Source: Euryarchaeota archaeon Ods02
Lineage (GTDB): Archaea; Halobacteriota; Halobacteria; Halobacteriales; Halorutilaceae
DNA: 64,000 nucleotides
NCBI GenBank assembly: GCA_028751075.1
Contig: JAQZDA010000008.1
Location: forward strand, 18,333 to 82,332
Direction of reading: 5' to 3'
The first letter of the stretch is position 1, and each line of letters begins with the position of its first letter. The position numbers and the translations under genes are program-made. A model generated the notes under the pieces. The model was not told the DNA's origin and did not search any database. It worked only from the letters and a program-made list of their open reading frames with translations. Positions 33,808-41,989 of this stretch are shown piece after piece.

Positions 33808-34539
33808 ATGACTCCGGAGGTAGGTGTACCGTTGGCGTCGACGGTGAAGGTAATGGTGCCGGTTGACGCTCGCGACCCCGTGGAACCACCCGCCAGCCTG
33901 GTGGAGATGCTGGGCCCGCATCAGGTGTTCGTGCTCGGGTACTACGAGGTACCGGATCAGTCGACGACCGACCAGCTTCGCGAGCAGTTTGGCGGGGAAG
34001 CAGAGGAAGCCGTGGCTGAGGTGGCGGAGAGCTTCCGCGAAGCCGGCGCCGCAGCCGAGTACACCGTGGTGTTCACCCACGACAGAGGAGACACCATCGA
34101 GAACGTGGCGGCGGAGGAGAACGCTGACGCCGTGCTGACGGAGGGCTTCGTCGACGGAGGGTTCGAACGCGTTCTGGTGCCGATACGTGGTGACCGGAAC
34201 CTCGAGAATATCGTGGCTTTCGTGGAGAAGCTCGTCCGCGAGAGCGACGCCGAAGCCACGTTCCTCCACGTGTCCGAGACTGAGGACGACGCATCCGAGG
34301 GCGAGCTCATCGTCCGCGGAGCCGCCGACCGGCTGGAGGACGTAGGCGTCGACGCCGAACGGGTTCATTGGCGGCAGGTGAGGGGATCCACCCCGGACGC
34401 CATCCTCGACGTGGCGGATGAGTTCGACCTCCTCGTGGTCGGGGAGACGGAGCCGTCGCTGAAGGAACGGATCTTCGGACAGGTCACGGGTGAGCTGAGG
34501 GACAGGACTGACCGCTCGATGCTAGTGGTGCGGAACTGA
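33808..34539 (+). CDS. Tandem universal stress protein
   Basis: A 243-residue protein with two USP-like halves (about 10-115 and 116-243), each beginning with a hydrophobic strand (VKVMVPVDARDPV; RVLVPIRGDRNLE). The second half retains a fuller nucleotide loop region (LLVVGETEPSLKERIFGQV). It is divergent from the APC permease, and by analogy with the fusion at 24.1-26.4 kb it could be that permease's detached regulator; this is inference. Confidence 0.78.
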   Translation: MTPEVGVPLASTVKVMVPVDARDPVEPPASLVEMLGPHQVFVLGYYEVPDQSTTDQLREQFGGEAEEAVAEVAESFREAGAAAEYTVVFTHDRGDTIENVAAEENADAVLTEGFVDGGFERVLVPIRGDRNLENIVAFVEKLVRESDAEATFLHVSETEDDASEGELIVRGAADRLEDVGVDAERVHWRQVRGSTPDAILDVADEFDLLVVGETEPSLKERIFGQVTGELRDRTDRSMLVVRN

Positions 34540-34615
34540 CGGGTGGAGGGACGTATCCGCTGATGGGCTGACCGCTGCAGTAAACGTTTTCCACGTCGTG
34601 GACGTTGTCTCGTAC

Positions 34616-35188
34616 ATGAAGCTCGAATCCGACAGGACGGCGGCTGTCGTCGTCGACATGCAGAACGACTTCTGCCACCCGGATGGCGCGCTGTACAGTC
34701 CCGCCAGCGAGGAAGCCATATCCAGGGTGAACGACGTCGTCGAGATGGCGAGGGACGCCGGTGCGGAGGTCGTCTACACCCGTGACGTCCACCCGCCCGA
34801 GCAGTTCGAGGACGCGCACTACTACGACGAGTTCAAGCGGTGGGGCGAGCACGTGGTCGAGGGAAGCTGGGGTGCGGAGGTGCACGAGGACGTAGACGTC
34901 CGGGAGGGGGACAAGGAGGTGGTGAAGCACACGTACGACGCGTTCCAGGGCACGGAGCTCGGGAGCTGGCTCGACAGCCACCGTATCGACGACCTCGTTT
35001 TCTGCGGCACGCTGGCGAACGTCTGCGTGCTCCACACCGCCGGCAGCGCCGGCCTCCGGGACTACCGACCCGTGCTCGTGGAGGACGCCGTCGGATACAT
35101 CGAGGAAGGCCACCGGGAGTACGCGTTGGAGCACGCGGACTGGCTTTTCGGCGAGGTCGCCGCCTTCGAAGAAGTAGAGCTGGTGTAG
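34616..35188 (+). CDS. Isochorismatase-family hydrolase, nicotinamidase-like
   Basis: A 190-residue cysteine hydrolase with the full catalytic triad: D14 (VVVDMQNDF), K104 (VVKHTYDAF) and C137 (GTLANVCVLHTA). HVVEGSWGAEV resembles the segment of nicotinamidases that helps bind metal and substrate. It likely makes nicotinate from nicotinamide in NAD salvage; another amide is possible. The start is the ATG at 34616; a GTG at 34598 would add six residues. The lipoate-ligase-like frame begins one base after the stop. Confidence 0.85.
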   Translation: MKLESDRTAAVVVDMQNDFCHPDGALYSPASEEAISRVNDVVEMARDAGAEVVYTRDVHPPEQFEDAHYYDEFKRWGEHVVEGSWGAEVHEDVDVREGDKEVVKHTYDAFQGTELGSWLDSHRIDDLVFCGTLANVCVLHTAGSAGLRDYRPVLVEDAVGYIEEGHREYALEHADWLFGEVAAFEEVELV

Positions 35189-35189
35189 C

Positions 35190-35999
35190 GTGAGCGAAAG
35201 AGAGGGTGACGGCGACGGCGCCGATACTGGCGACGGAGGGGGCTCCGGCCGTCGACCCTCCGAGCGACCTGCTGGAGGTCGACGGGAAGCCGAGCGACCT
35301 GCTCGATATAGACGCGTGCACGCGCGAGCGGGGGAGGGCACGGAGCCCGAGAAGTCTCCGCGGCCGAGGTCGGCGGAGGACGAGCACCTCGTCGTGCGGG
35401 AGATGCTCGACGCCACCGCGGACGACGATGCGTCCCGCGTCTGGGTCTGGAACCCCCTGCCTCAGGTGGCGTTCGGCCGCAGAGACCTCCGGGAGACGGG
35501 GTACGAGGTCGCCGTCCGAGCCGCCGAGGAACACGGTCTCGCGGTGACGCGGCGCACCGCCGGCGGCCGCGCAGTCGTCCACACCGGCGCTACTGCGGCG
35601 TTCGCCGTCACCGAAAGCGCGGAAGCACGTGACGGCCTGCGCGAACGGTACTGCCGGGTCTCCGACGCCGTCGAGGAAGCGCTCTCCAGCATCGACGTCG
35701 AAGTCGACTGCCGGGAGCCCGAGAAGTCGTTCTGTCCCGGAGACCACTCGCTGTCGACCGCGGACGGCAAGGTGGTCGGCGTCGCGCAGCGCGTCAGCGG
35801 AGGCGCGGCGCTCGTCAGCGGCGTCGCCCTCGTCGAAGACAGGGACGTCACCGTCACCGTCCACGAGGAGGTGTACTCCGCTCTCGGCCTCGACCTCGAC
35901 CCCGGCTCGGTGTCGACGCTGGAAGCCGTGAACCCCGAGGTCTCCGTGGAGACCGTGCTCGACGCCTTCGAGAGGGAGCTCGTCGACGTGGCTCCGTAA
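35190..35999 (+). CDS. Lipoate-protein ligase-like protein, N-terminus uncertain
   Basis: A biotin/lipoate-transferase-fold protein. RRTAGGRAVVHTG is the family's substrate motif and DGKVVGVAQR supplies the conserved lysine. The fold appears to begin near residue 43 (a GTG codon at 35316, VHARAGEG). The upstream 42 codons from the GTG at 35190 are Arg/Gly-rich and unlike the rest, while the +1 frame there reads as normal acidic sequence with a repeated PSDLL motif. Either the true start is 35316 or there is a frameshift. The likely role is lipoate or octanoate attachment to acyltransferases; biotin is less likely. Confidence 0.75.
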   Translation: MSEREGDGDGADTGDGGGSGRRPSERPAGGRREAERPARYRRVHARAGEGTEPEKSPRPRSAEDEHLVVREMLDATADDDASRVWVWNPLPQVAFGRRDLRETGYEVAVRAAEEHGLAVTRRTAGGRAVVHTGATAAFAVTESAEARDGLRERYCRVSDAVEEALSSIDVEVDCREPEKSFCPGDHSLSTADGKVVGVAQRVSGGAALVSGVALVEDRDVTVTVHEEVYSALGLDLDPGSVSTLEAVNPEVSVETVLDAFERELVDVAP

Positions 36000-36031
36000 A
36001 CTATTACGACGTGCCCCCATTCCCCTAGGGT

Positions 36032-37222
36032 ATGGATCCTCGGAGGGCGGCGCTCGCGGCTTTCGGACTCGCGCTCGCGGCGATAGCCGCGTACGTCGCC
36101 CTCCAGTTCGTCGCCGCGCTCACCGTTGCCGTCTTCGTATACTACAGCACGCGGCCGGTTTACCGCGGGCTCGGCAGAGTCAGCTTCTGGAGGTTCGGGA
36201 TGCCGAAACGCGTCCGCGCCGCCCTCGCCATCACGTTCTTCAGCCTACCGCTCGTCCTCCTCCTCGGCTACACCCTCGTGCTCCTGCTTTCGGAGCTCCG
36301 GCTGTTCGTCGAGGAGTACCCGTTGATGGAGACGATAGGTGACGCGCTCGAAGCCGCCGCCGACCTCGAGGAGCTACCGGAGCTCACTCCAGGCGGGTTA
36401 CTCGAAGCCTACCGCGCAGGCGAGCTCGACGGCGCCGCCGAGCTGCTGACGGAGAACCTCGCGCTGCTAGCGAACATGCTCACGAGCTTCCTCCTCAGCA
36501 CCCTCATCGTGCTCGTTGCCACGTACTACCTCTTAATCGACGGCCACAACCTCCGGAGGTACCTGCTGAAGTTCGACGACGAAGGAGTGCTGAAGCAGTA
36601 CTTCGAGGTCGCTGACCGCGAGCTCTCGAAGGTGTTGTTCGGGAACACCCTGACGATAATAATCATAGCGGCGATCTCCGTCGTCGTCTACAGCGGCTAC
36701 AACGCATTGTCGCCGCAGGCCGCGAACGTGCCGTTCCCCGCTCTCGCGGGCGCCCTCACCGGGGTCGCCAGCCTGATACCCGTCGTCGGAATGAAGGCCG
36801 TCTACGTCCCTCTCGCGGCCGCCGTCGCCGTCAACGCCGGCGTCCAGGGGGAGTTCGCTCTACTGGGGTACGTCGCAGCCTTCCTCCTCGTAACCGCGAT
36901 CTTCGTCGACACCATCCCCGACCTCGTCCTCCGTCCCTACCTCAGCGGAGACCACACACACGTCGGCCTCTTGATGCTCGCGTACATCTTCGGCACCGTG
37001 GTGTTCGGGTTCTACGGCCTGTTCCTCGCGCCTATCGTGCTCGTGCTCGGCCTCACCTTCATCTACGTAGTGCTGCCGTACGTCGCCGGAGAGGACGTAC
37101 CCGCAGGCCTACATCGACCCGACAGCGAGCTGACTCTAGAGGACTTCGTAGAGCCCCCGGAGGATGAACTGGAGGAGCTGTCGGAGGGAGGCCGGTTCAG
37201 CGGCTTCTTCTCCATCCGCTGA
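36032..37222 (+). CDS. AI-2E family (PerM-like) membrane protein
   Basis: A 396-residue membrane protein with about eight helices and the family's central soluble insertion (about 105-140). FPALAGALTGVASLIPVVG and FVDTIPDLVLRPYLSG are the conserved segments in the second half. Members are putative permeases or Na+(Li+)/H+ antiporters; despite the name, no role in AI-2 export is implied here. A TATA-like AAACTATTAC at about 35998-36007 lies 27 bases upstream. It ends about 135 bases before the ribosomal superoperon. Confidence 0.88.
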   Translation: MDPRRAALAAFGLALAAIAAYVALQFVAALTVAVFVYYSTRPVYRGLGRVSFWRFGMPKRVRAALAITFFSLPLVLLLGYTLVLLLSELRLFVEEYPLMETIGDALEAAADLEELPELTPGGLLEAYRAGELDGAAELLTENLALLANMLTSFLLSTLIVLVATYYLLIDGHNLRRYLLKFDDEGVLKQYFEVADRELSKVLFGNTLTIIIIAAISVVVYSGYNALSPQAANVPFPALAGALTGVASLIPVVGMKAVYVPLAAAVAVNAGVQGEFALLGYVAAFLLVTAIFVDTIPDLVLRPYLSGDHTHVGLLMLAYIFGTVVFGFYGLFLAPIVLVLGLTFIYVVLPYVAGEDVPAGLHRPDSELTLEDFVEPPEDELEELSEGGRFSGFFSIR

Positions 37223-37292
37223 CGGTGTTGCCTACCTCTGACAAAGGTAGAGGTGTTGTCAACCTCTGTCAAGGCGGCTAGACAACGACATC

Positions 37293-37300
37293 CTTTTTAA
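37293..37300 (+). promoter_or_regulatory. TATA box of the S10/spc superoperon
   Basis: CTTTTTAA is the only strong TATA element in the gap between 37223 and 37358. Transcription should start near 37325, leaving a leader of about 30-35 bases that contains the hairpin at 37341-37367. Confidence 0.5.
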
Positions 37301-37340
37301 CGCGTGTAGGTACGCTTCGGTAAGGTCAAATGCGGGAGAC

Positions 37341-37367
37341 CGGTAGCATCACCGTAAGATGCTATCG
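37341..37367 (+). promoter_or_regulatory. Leader hairpin covering the first start codon of the superoperon
   Basis: CGGTAGCATC (37341-37350) can pair with GATGCTATCG (37358-37367) in ten pairs, one of them G-U, around a seven-base loop ACCGTAA. The ATG at 37359-37361 lies inside the 3' arm, so folding would hide it. This could be a translational switch or a DNA-level dyad. Confidence 0.5.
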
Positions 37368-38177
37368 GTCGCCATCCCCGCGTCGTTCGTCGGAGAATCC
37401 GACGACCCACGCATCCGGACCTACAAGATCGGTCAGGTTGCCCGCGCCGCCGCAGTATACCGGTGCGACAGGGTCGTGGTCTACGACGACGACCCCGACG
37501 ACGGAGACGAGATCGCTCTCGTCCTCCGTTACGCGGCGACCGCGCCATACCTCCGTAAGGAGGAGTTCGACGTCCGCGAGGAGCTCTCGCACGTCGGCGT
37601 GGTTCCGCCGCTCGGGATACCACCACACAAGGCGGGTTCCGATCCTGACGGGTCGGAACCCGAGTACAGACAGGGCGTAGTGACCAAGGTCGGACCTGAC
37701 GGTCGCGTCTGGGTCAATTGCGGAATGCAACACCCGGTCGCCCTCCACGTCCCGAGAGGGATACGGGAGGGGGAACGCGTCACCCTCAGGGTCTCTTCGA
37801 GAGAACCACTGAGAGCGGAGGAGGTCGACTCCGGCGACCCCGAAGCCCCGTACACGGGCTACGAGGTCGAACGCGTCGACCTAGCGGACTGGCTCACGTC
37901 ATTCGACGGAGCCACCGTCTGCACCACCCGCCACGGAGACGAAGTTTCCTCCCCACAGGAGCTACAGCGACTGCGACATCAGGACGTCGCCGTCGTCTTC
38001 GGCTCACCCGACAGAGGCGTGGAGGCGATACTCGACGGCTACTACGGAGTCACACACGACTTCACCGAAGCCGTCAACACAATCCCCCGTCAGGGCACGG
38101 ACACCGTCCGCACCGAGGAAGCGGTGTGGGCGTCGATGGCCCTGGTCAACGTCGCCCGTATGCAGGATCAGATATAG
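37359..38177 (+). CDS. Putative SPOUT RNA methyltransferase
   Basis: A 272-residue protein of the archaeal family often placed before uL3 and annotated as putative RNA uridine N3-methyltransferase. The N-terminal half has SVAIPASFVGESDDPRI and YDDDPDDGDE; an OB-like insertion (about 105-160) is followed by the trefoil-knot end region (VAVVFGSPDRGVEAIL, then INTIPRQGTDTVRTEEA), where the cofactor S-adenosylmethionine is expected to bind. It is first in the ribosomal superoperon and likely modifies rRNA. A start-codon hairpin suggests translational control. Confidence 0.85.
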   Translation: MLSVAIPASFVGESDDPRIRTYKIGQVARAAAVYRCDRVVVYDDDPDDGDEIALVLRYAATAPYLRKEEFDVREELSHVGVVPPLGIPPHKAGSDPDGSEPEYRQGVVTKVGPDGRVWVNCGMQHPVALHVPRGIREGERVTLRVSSREPLRAEEVDSGDPEAPYTGYEVERVDLADWLTSFDGATVCTTRHGDEVSSPQELQRLRHQDVAVVFGSPDRGVEAILDGYYGVTHDFTEAVNTIPRQGTDTVRTEEAVWASMALVNVARMQDQI

Positions 38178-38189
38178 GAGAACACAAAG

Positions 38190-39173
38190 ATGCCGACACC
38201 AAGCAGACCCCGACGAGGTTCGATGGGCTACAGCCCACGGAAACGCGCCGCCAGCGAGGTGCCGCAGTTCCGAAGCTGGGCTGAAGCCACCGGAGAGCCA
38301 CGTCTACAGGGATACGCAGGATTCAAAGCAGGTATGACGCACGTGATGATGGTAGACGACCAGCAGGGTTCGCCGACGGAGGGCGTCACCAAGAGCGTCC
38401 CCGTCACCGTGCTGGAGACGCCGCCGCTTGGCTTCGCCGCAGTCCGCGTCTACAGGGACACCCCGTACGGACGCCGACCCGCCGCTGAAGCCTGGGGAGA
38501 CGACGTCGACGACCTCGAAGACGTCGTCGACACCCCCGAGGAAGCCGGCGACCGCGACGAAGTAGAGGAAGCCGACGCCGACGAAGTACGCGTCATCGCC
38601 TACACACGCACCGAGGACGTCACCTCGGTGTCGAGCAAGAAACCCCATCTGATGGAGATACCCGTCGAAGGCGGCAGCCACGCCGACAACCTCGAACACG
38701 CGTTCGACTTGGTCGACGAAGGCGCCGCGGCGGAGGACGTACACCGCGCAGGAGAGTACGTCGACGTAGCCGCCGTCACCAAGGGCAAAGGCACGCAGGG
38801 CCCCGTGAAACGCTGGGGAGTGCAGACCCGCAAGGGCAAGCACAAACGCCAGGGCTACCGCCGACGCATCGGCACCCTCGGCCCATGGCACCCGACCCGC
38901 GTGCGCTCCACGGTTCCCCAGCAGGGTCAGACGGGTTTCCACCAGCGCACCGAGGAGAACAAACGCGTGCTCGACATCGGCGACGACGACGTCACGCCGG
39001 AGGGCGGCTTCCCGAACTACGGCGAGGTCTCCACTCCCTACATGCTATTGAAGGGAAGCGTCCCCGGACCCAGCCAGCGCGTCGTCCGCACACGACACGC
39101 GCTCCGTCCGAAGCAGGAGGCGGCGTACGACCCCGAGATACGGTACGTCAGCACGGAGAGCAAACAAGGGTGA
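38190..39173 (+). CDS. rpl3: 50S ribosomal protein uL3
   Basis: A 327-residue uL3 at the peptidyl-transferase-supporting face of the large subunit. The archaeal start MPTPSRPRRGSMGYSPRKRA and the FKAGMTHV and KRWGVQTRKGKHKRQGYRRR segments are diagnostic. An acidic insertion around residues 105-133 (DDLEDVVDTPEEAGDRDEVE) is a halophile trait. It starts 12 bases after the methyltransferase stop. Confidence 0.96.
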   Translation: MPTPSRPRRGSMGYSPRKRAASEVPQFRSWAEATGEPRLQGYAGFKAGMTHVMMVDDQQGSPTEGVTKSVPVTVLETPPLGFAAVRVYRDTPYGRRPAAEAWGDDVDDLEDVVDTPEEAGDRDEVEEADADEVRVIAYTRTEDVTSVSSKKPHLMEIPVEGGSHADNLEHAFDLVDEGAAAEDVHRAGEYVDVAAVTKGKGTQGPVKRWGVQTRKGKHKRQGYRRRIGTLGPWHPTRVRSTVPQQGQTGFHQRTEENKRVLDIGDDDVTPEGGFPNYGEVSTPYMLLKGSVPGPSQRVVRTRHALRPKQEAAYDPEIRYVSTESKQG

Positions 39174-39180
39174 AAGATAG

Positions 39181-39924
39181 ATGGTAGAAACACTAGACAC
39201 AGACGGAGAACCCGCGGGCGAGGTCGACGGCGACGCCTTCACCGGCAACCACCGACCCGACCTCGTGAAGCGGGCGTACATCGCCGCACAGGCGAACGCC
39301 AAACAGCCGCACGGAAGCGACGAGTTCGCCGGGCTGCGCACCAGCGCGGAGAGCTGGGGCAGCGGCCGAGGCGCCGCACACGTCCCCCGCATCAAGAACG
39401 GCAGCACCGCAGCACGCGTCCCCCACGCAGTCGGAGGACGCGCCGGCCACCCGCCGAAGAAACAGGAGAAGATTGGCGAGGACCTCAACCGGAAGGAACG
39501 CAGGAAAGCGTTCCAGGCAGCCCTCGCAGCCACCGCCGACGAGGAAACCGTCCGCGAACGCGGCCACGACCTCGACGATGACGTAGAGCTACCACTCGTC
39601 TTCGATGAGGAGTTCGAAGACCTCGTGAAGACACAGGAGGTCCTCTCGGTGCTGGAAGAGGTCGGTGTCGCAGCCGACGTCGAACGCGCGGACGAAGGCC
39701 GGAAGATACGCGCGGGGCAGGGTAAAGCCCGCGGCAGGAAGTACAGGACGCCGACGTCGATACTGTTCGTCGTCAGCGACGAGTTCCCGGCCGCACGCAA
39801 CCTACCGGGATGCGACGTAGTGCAGGCCGACAGCCTCGGAGTACACCACCTCGCACCCGGCGGGGAAGCCGGACGCCTGACGGCGTACACGGAACCCGCA
39901 CTGGAGGTGCTCGAACAACGATGA
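39181..39924 (+). CDS. rpl4: 50S ribosomal protein uL4
   Basis: A 247-residue uL4 that lines the peptide exit tunnel. The conserved extended loop reads GSGRGAAHVPRIKNGSTAARVPHAVGG-like across residues about 60-86, followed by KKQEKIGEDLNRKERRKAF. The C-terminal part (APGGEAGRLTAYTEPALEVL) is typical. It overlaps the uL23 start as ATGA. Confidence 0.96.
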   Translation: MVETLDTDGEPAGEVDGDAFTGNHRPDLVKRAYIAAQANAKQPHGSDEFAGLRTSAESWGSGRGAAHVPRIKNGSTAARVPHAVGGRAGHPPKKQEKIGEDLNRKERRKAFQAALAATADEETVRERGHDLDDDVELPLVFDEEFEDLVKTQEVLSVLEEVGVAADVERADEGRKIRAGQGKARGRKYRTPTSILFVVSDEFPAARNLPGCDVVQADSLGVHHLAPGGEAGRLTAYTEPALEVLEQR

Positions 39925-40172
39925 CAGTGATAAAACGACCACATATAACCGAGAAGTCGATGGACCTCATGGACTTCGAGAACAAGATGCAGTTCGTCGC
40001 GGAACCCAGCGCCGACAAAGCCGAGATAGCGGAGGAGATCGAGAAGGCCTACGACGCAGAGGTCGCCGACGTCAACACCGCGACGACGATGACCGGGGAG
40101 AAGAAAGCCACCGTGGAATTCGAGGACGAAGACGTCGCGATGGACATCGCATCCAGGATGGGGGCGTTCTGA
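39921..40172 (+). CDS. rpl23: 50S ribosomal protein uL23
   Basis: An 83-residue uL23, located at the tunnel exit where it contacts SRP and other nascent-chain factors. The start MTVIKRPHITEKSMDLM and the FVAEPSADKAEI and VNTATTMTGEKKATV segments are conserved. It begins at ATG 39921, overlapping the uL4 stop. Confidence 0.96.
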   Translation: MTVIKRPHITEKSMDLMDFENKMQFVAEPSADKAEIAEEIEKAYDAEVADVNTATTMTGEKKATVEFEDEDVAMDIASRMGAF

Positions 40173-40174
40173 AG

Positions 40175-40891
40175 ATGGGACGACCCATCCGTTCACAGAG
40201 CGCAGGCAAAGGAAGCTCCCGCTTCCGCGCACCCAGCCACCGTTACAAGGCGGAGCTACGTCACCGGAAGGAGAAGGACGAACAGACCCTGGTCGGCGAG
40301 GTCGTCGACATCGAACACGACCCCGCGAGGAACGCACCCGTCGCGCTCGTACAGTACGACGACGAAGACGACGTACGGCACGTCCTCGTCCCCGAAGGCG
40401 TCGGAGTAGGTGACGAGATAGAGGCGGGGGTCAGCGCGGAGGTCGAGCCAGGGAACACGCTGCCGCTCGCGGAGATACCCGAAGGCGTCCCAGTCTGCAA
40501 CGTGGAGTTGAACCCCGGCGACGGCGGACGCATCGCACGGTCCAGCGGAACCAGCGCAACCCTAATCACCCACGAGAAAGGCGGCGCAGTCGTGGAGCTA
40601 CCGAGCGACGAGATCCGTCATCTTTCGCCGGAGTGCCGCGCCACCATAGGCGTCGTCGCGGGCGGCGGCAGGAAGGAGAAACCCATCCTGAAGGCGGGTA
40701 AGAAGCACCACAAGATGAAGGGCAAAGGCGGCTACTGGCCGAAGGTCCGCGGCGTCGCGATGAACGCCGTAGACCATCCGTTCGGAGGCGGAGGCCGCCA
40801 GCACCCCGGACGTCCGAAAAGCGTCAGCAGGAACACGTCGCCTGGACGGAAGGTCGGCGACGTAAGCAGCCGTAGAACGGGGAGGAAGTAA
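40175..40891 (+). CDS. rpl2: 50S ribosomal protein uL2
   Basis: A 238-residue uL2, required for subunit joining and peptidyl transfer. The N-terminus [20 protein letters not shown] and the C-terminal [19 protein letters not shown] with the functionally important His are intact. It begins two bases after the uL23 stop. Confidence 0.97.
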   Translation: MGRPIRSQSAGKGSSRFRAPSHRYKAELRHRKEKDEQTLVGEVVDIEHDPARNAPVALVQYDDEDDVRHVLVPEGVGVGDEIEAGVSAEVEPGNTLPLAEIPEGVPVCNVELNPGDGGRIARSSGTSATLITHEKGGAVVELPSDEIRHLSPECRATIGVVAGGGRKEKPILKAGKKHHKMKGKGGYWPKVRGVAMNAVDHPFGGGGRQHPGRPKSVSRNTSPGRKVGDVSSRRTGRK

Positions 40892-40893
40892 CA

Positions 40894-41295
40894 ATGTCAG
40901 AGGAACTACCCAGCAGAAAAGGCGAGTTCCAGTACAGGGGATACAGCCTCGAGGAGCTCCAGGAGATGGATATAGAGGAGTTCGCCGAAGTCGTCGGCGC
41001 CCGTATGCGCCGCACCCTGGAACGAGGGCTCACGGAGGAACAGGAGAAGCTGCTCGAGCGAGTGAGAGACGGAGACGACGAGATAAGAACGCACCTGCGG
41101 AACATGCCTATCCTGCCGGAGATGGTGGACACGACGTTCATGGTCCACGACGGCCAGGAGTTCGAACGCGTCGACGTCGAGGCCGAGATGATCGGTCACT
41201 ACCTCGGCGAGTTCGAACTGACTCGCAAGGACGTAGAACACGGTCAGGCGGGCATAGGCGCGACCCGCAGCTCGAAGTTCGTGCCCCTGAAGTGA
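40894..41295 (+). CDS. rps19: 30S ribosomal protein uS19
   Basis: A 133-residue uS19 of the small-subunit head. The archaeal N-terminal domain [19 protein letters not shown] is followed by the core ([38 protein letters not shown] and [12 protein letters not shown]). The gene is complete. Confidence 0.96.
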   Translation: MSEELPSRKGEFQYRGYSLEELQEMDIEEFAEVVGARMRRTLERGLTEEQEKLLERVRDGDDEIRTHLRNMPILPEMVDTTFMVHDGQEFERVDVEAEMIGHYLGEFELTRKDVEHGQAGIGATRSSKFVPLK

Positions 41296-41299
41296 TACA

Positions 41300-41974
41300 A
41301 TGGGAATCAGCTACAGCGTAGACACGGAAGACGCGGCCGGCCTCGCGATGGGCCGTGACCTCCGCGTCAGCCACAAGGACTGCGTCGAGATCTGCAAGGA
41401 GATCAAGGGTCTCGACCTCACGGAAGCCCGCCGGAAGCTCCAGGCCGTACAGGACGAGGAGGAGGCGGTGCCGATGAAGACTCACAACGCCGGAGTCGGC
41501 CACCGCAGCAACCTCGACGGCTGGGACGCAGGCGCTTTCCCCGAGAAAGCCGCCGGCCACCTCGATGACGTCCTCCACAACGCACAAGGCAACGCCGAGG
41601 AACAGGGCTTCGAAGCAGACAACCTCGTAGTCAGCCACATAGCGGCGCACAAGGTCGGCGAGATACAGGGCATGAAACCCAGGGCGTTCGGACGAGCCGG
41701 ACCCTGGAACACAACCCTCGTCGACGTCGAAGCCGTCCTCGAGCTGCAGGAGGGCGTCGAACACCCCGACGAACGCGAGGACGAAGAAGAGGAAGAAGCC
41801 GAAGCCGACGGAGAAGCCGACGCCGAGGGTGAGGAAGCTGAGGAAGCCGACGCCGTCGAAGAGGAAGAAGCCGAGGCAGACGAAGACGAGGACGACCAGT
41901 ACGTCAGCCAGCCCTCGGAACCCGAGGAGGAAGACGAACACAGCGACCTGGAGGAACACCATGACAACAGATAA
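41300..41974 (+). CDS. rpl22: 50S ribosomal protein uL22 with long acidic tail
   Basis: A 224-residue uL22. The core (1-155: GISYSVDTEDAAGLAMGRDL, MKTHNAGVGHRSNLDGWDAG and MKPRAFGRAGPWNTTLVDVE) lines the exit tunnel. Residues 156-224 are an almost pure Glu/Asp/Ala tail (EEEEAEADGEADAEGEEAEE), longer than in most archaea and similar in make-up to the tail on uS3 just downstream. Confidence 0.96.
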   Translation: MGISYSVDTEDAAGLAMGRDLRVSHKDCVEICKEIKGLDLTEARRKLQAVQDEEEAVPMKTHNAGVGHRSNLDGWDAGAFPEKAAGHLDDVLHNAQGNAEEQGFEADNLVVSHIAAHKVGEIQGMKPRAFGRAGPWNTTLVDVEAVLELQEGVEHPDEREDEEEEEAEADGEADAEGEEAEEADAVEEEEAEADEDEDDQYVSQPSEPEEEDEHSDLEEHHDNR

Positions 41975-41989
41975 CAAGAGGAGGCAGAT

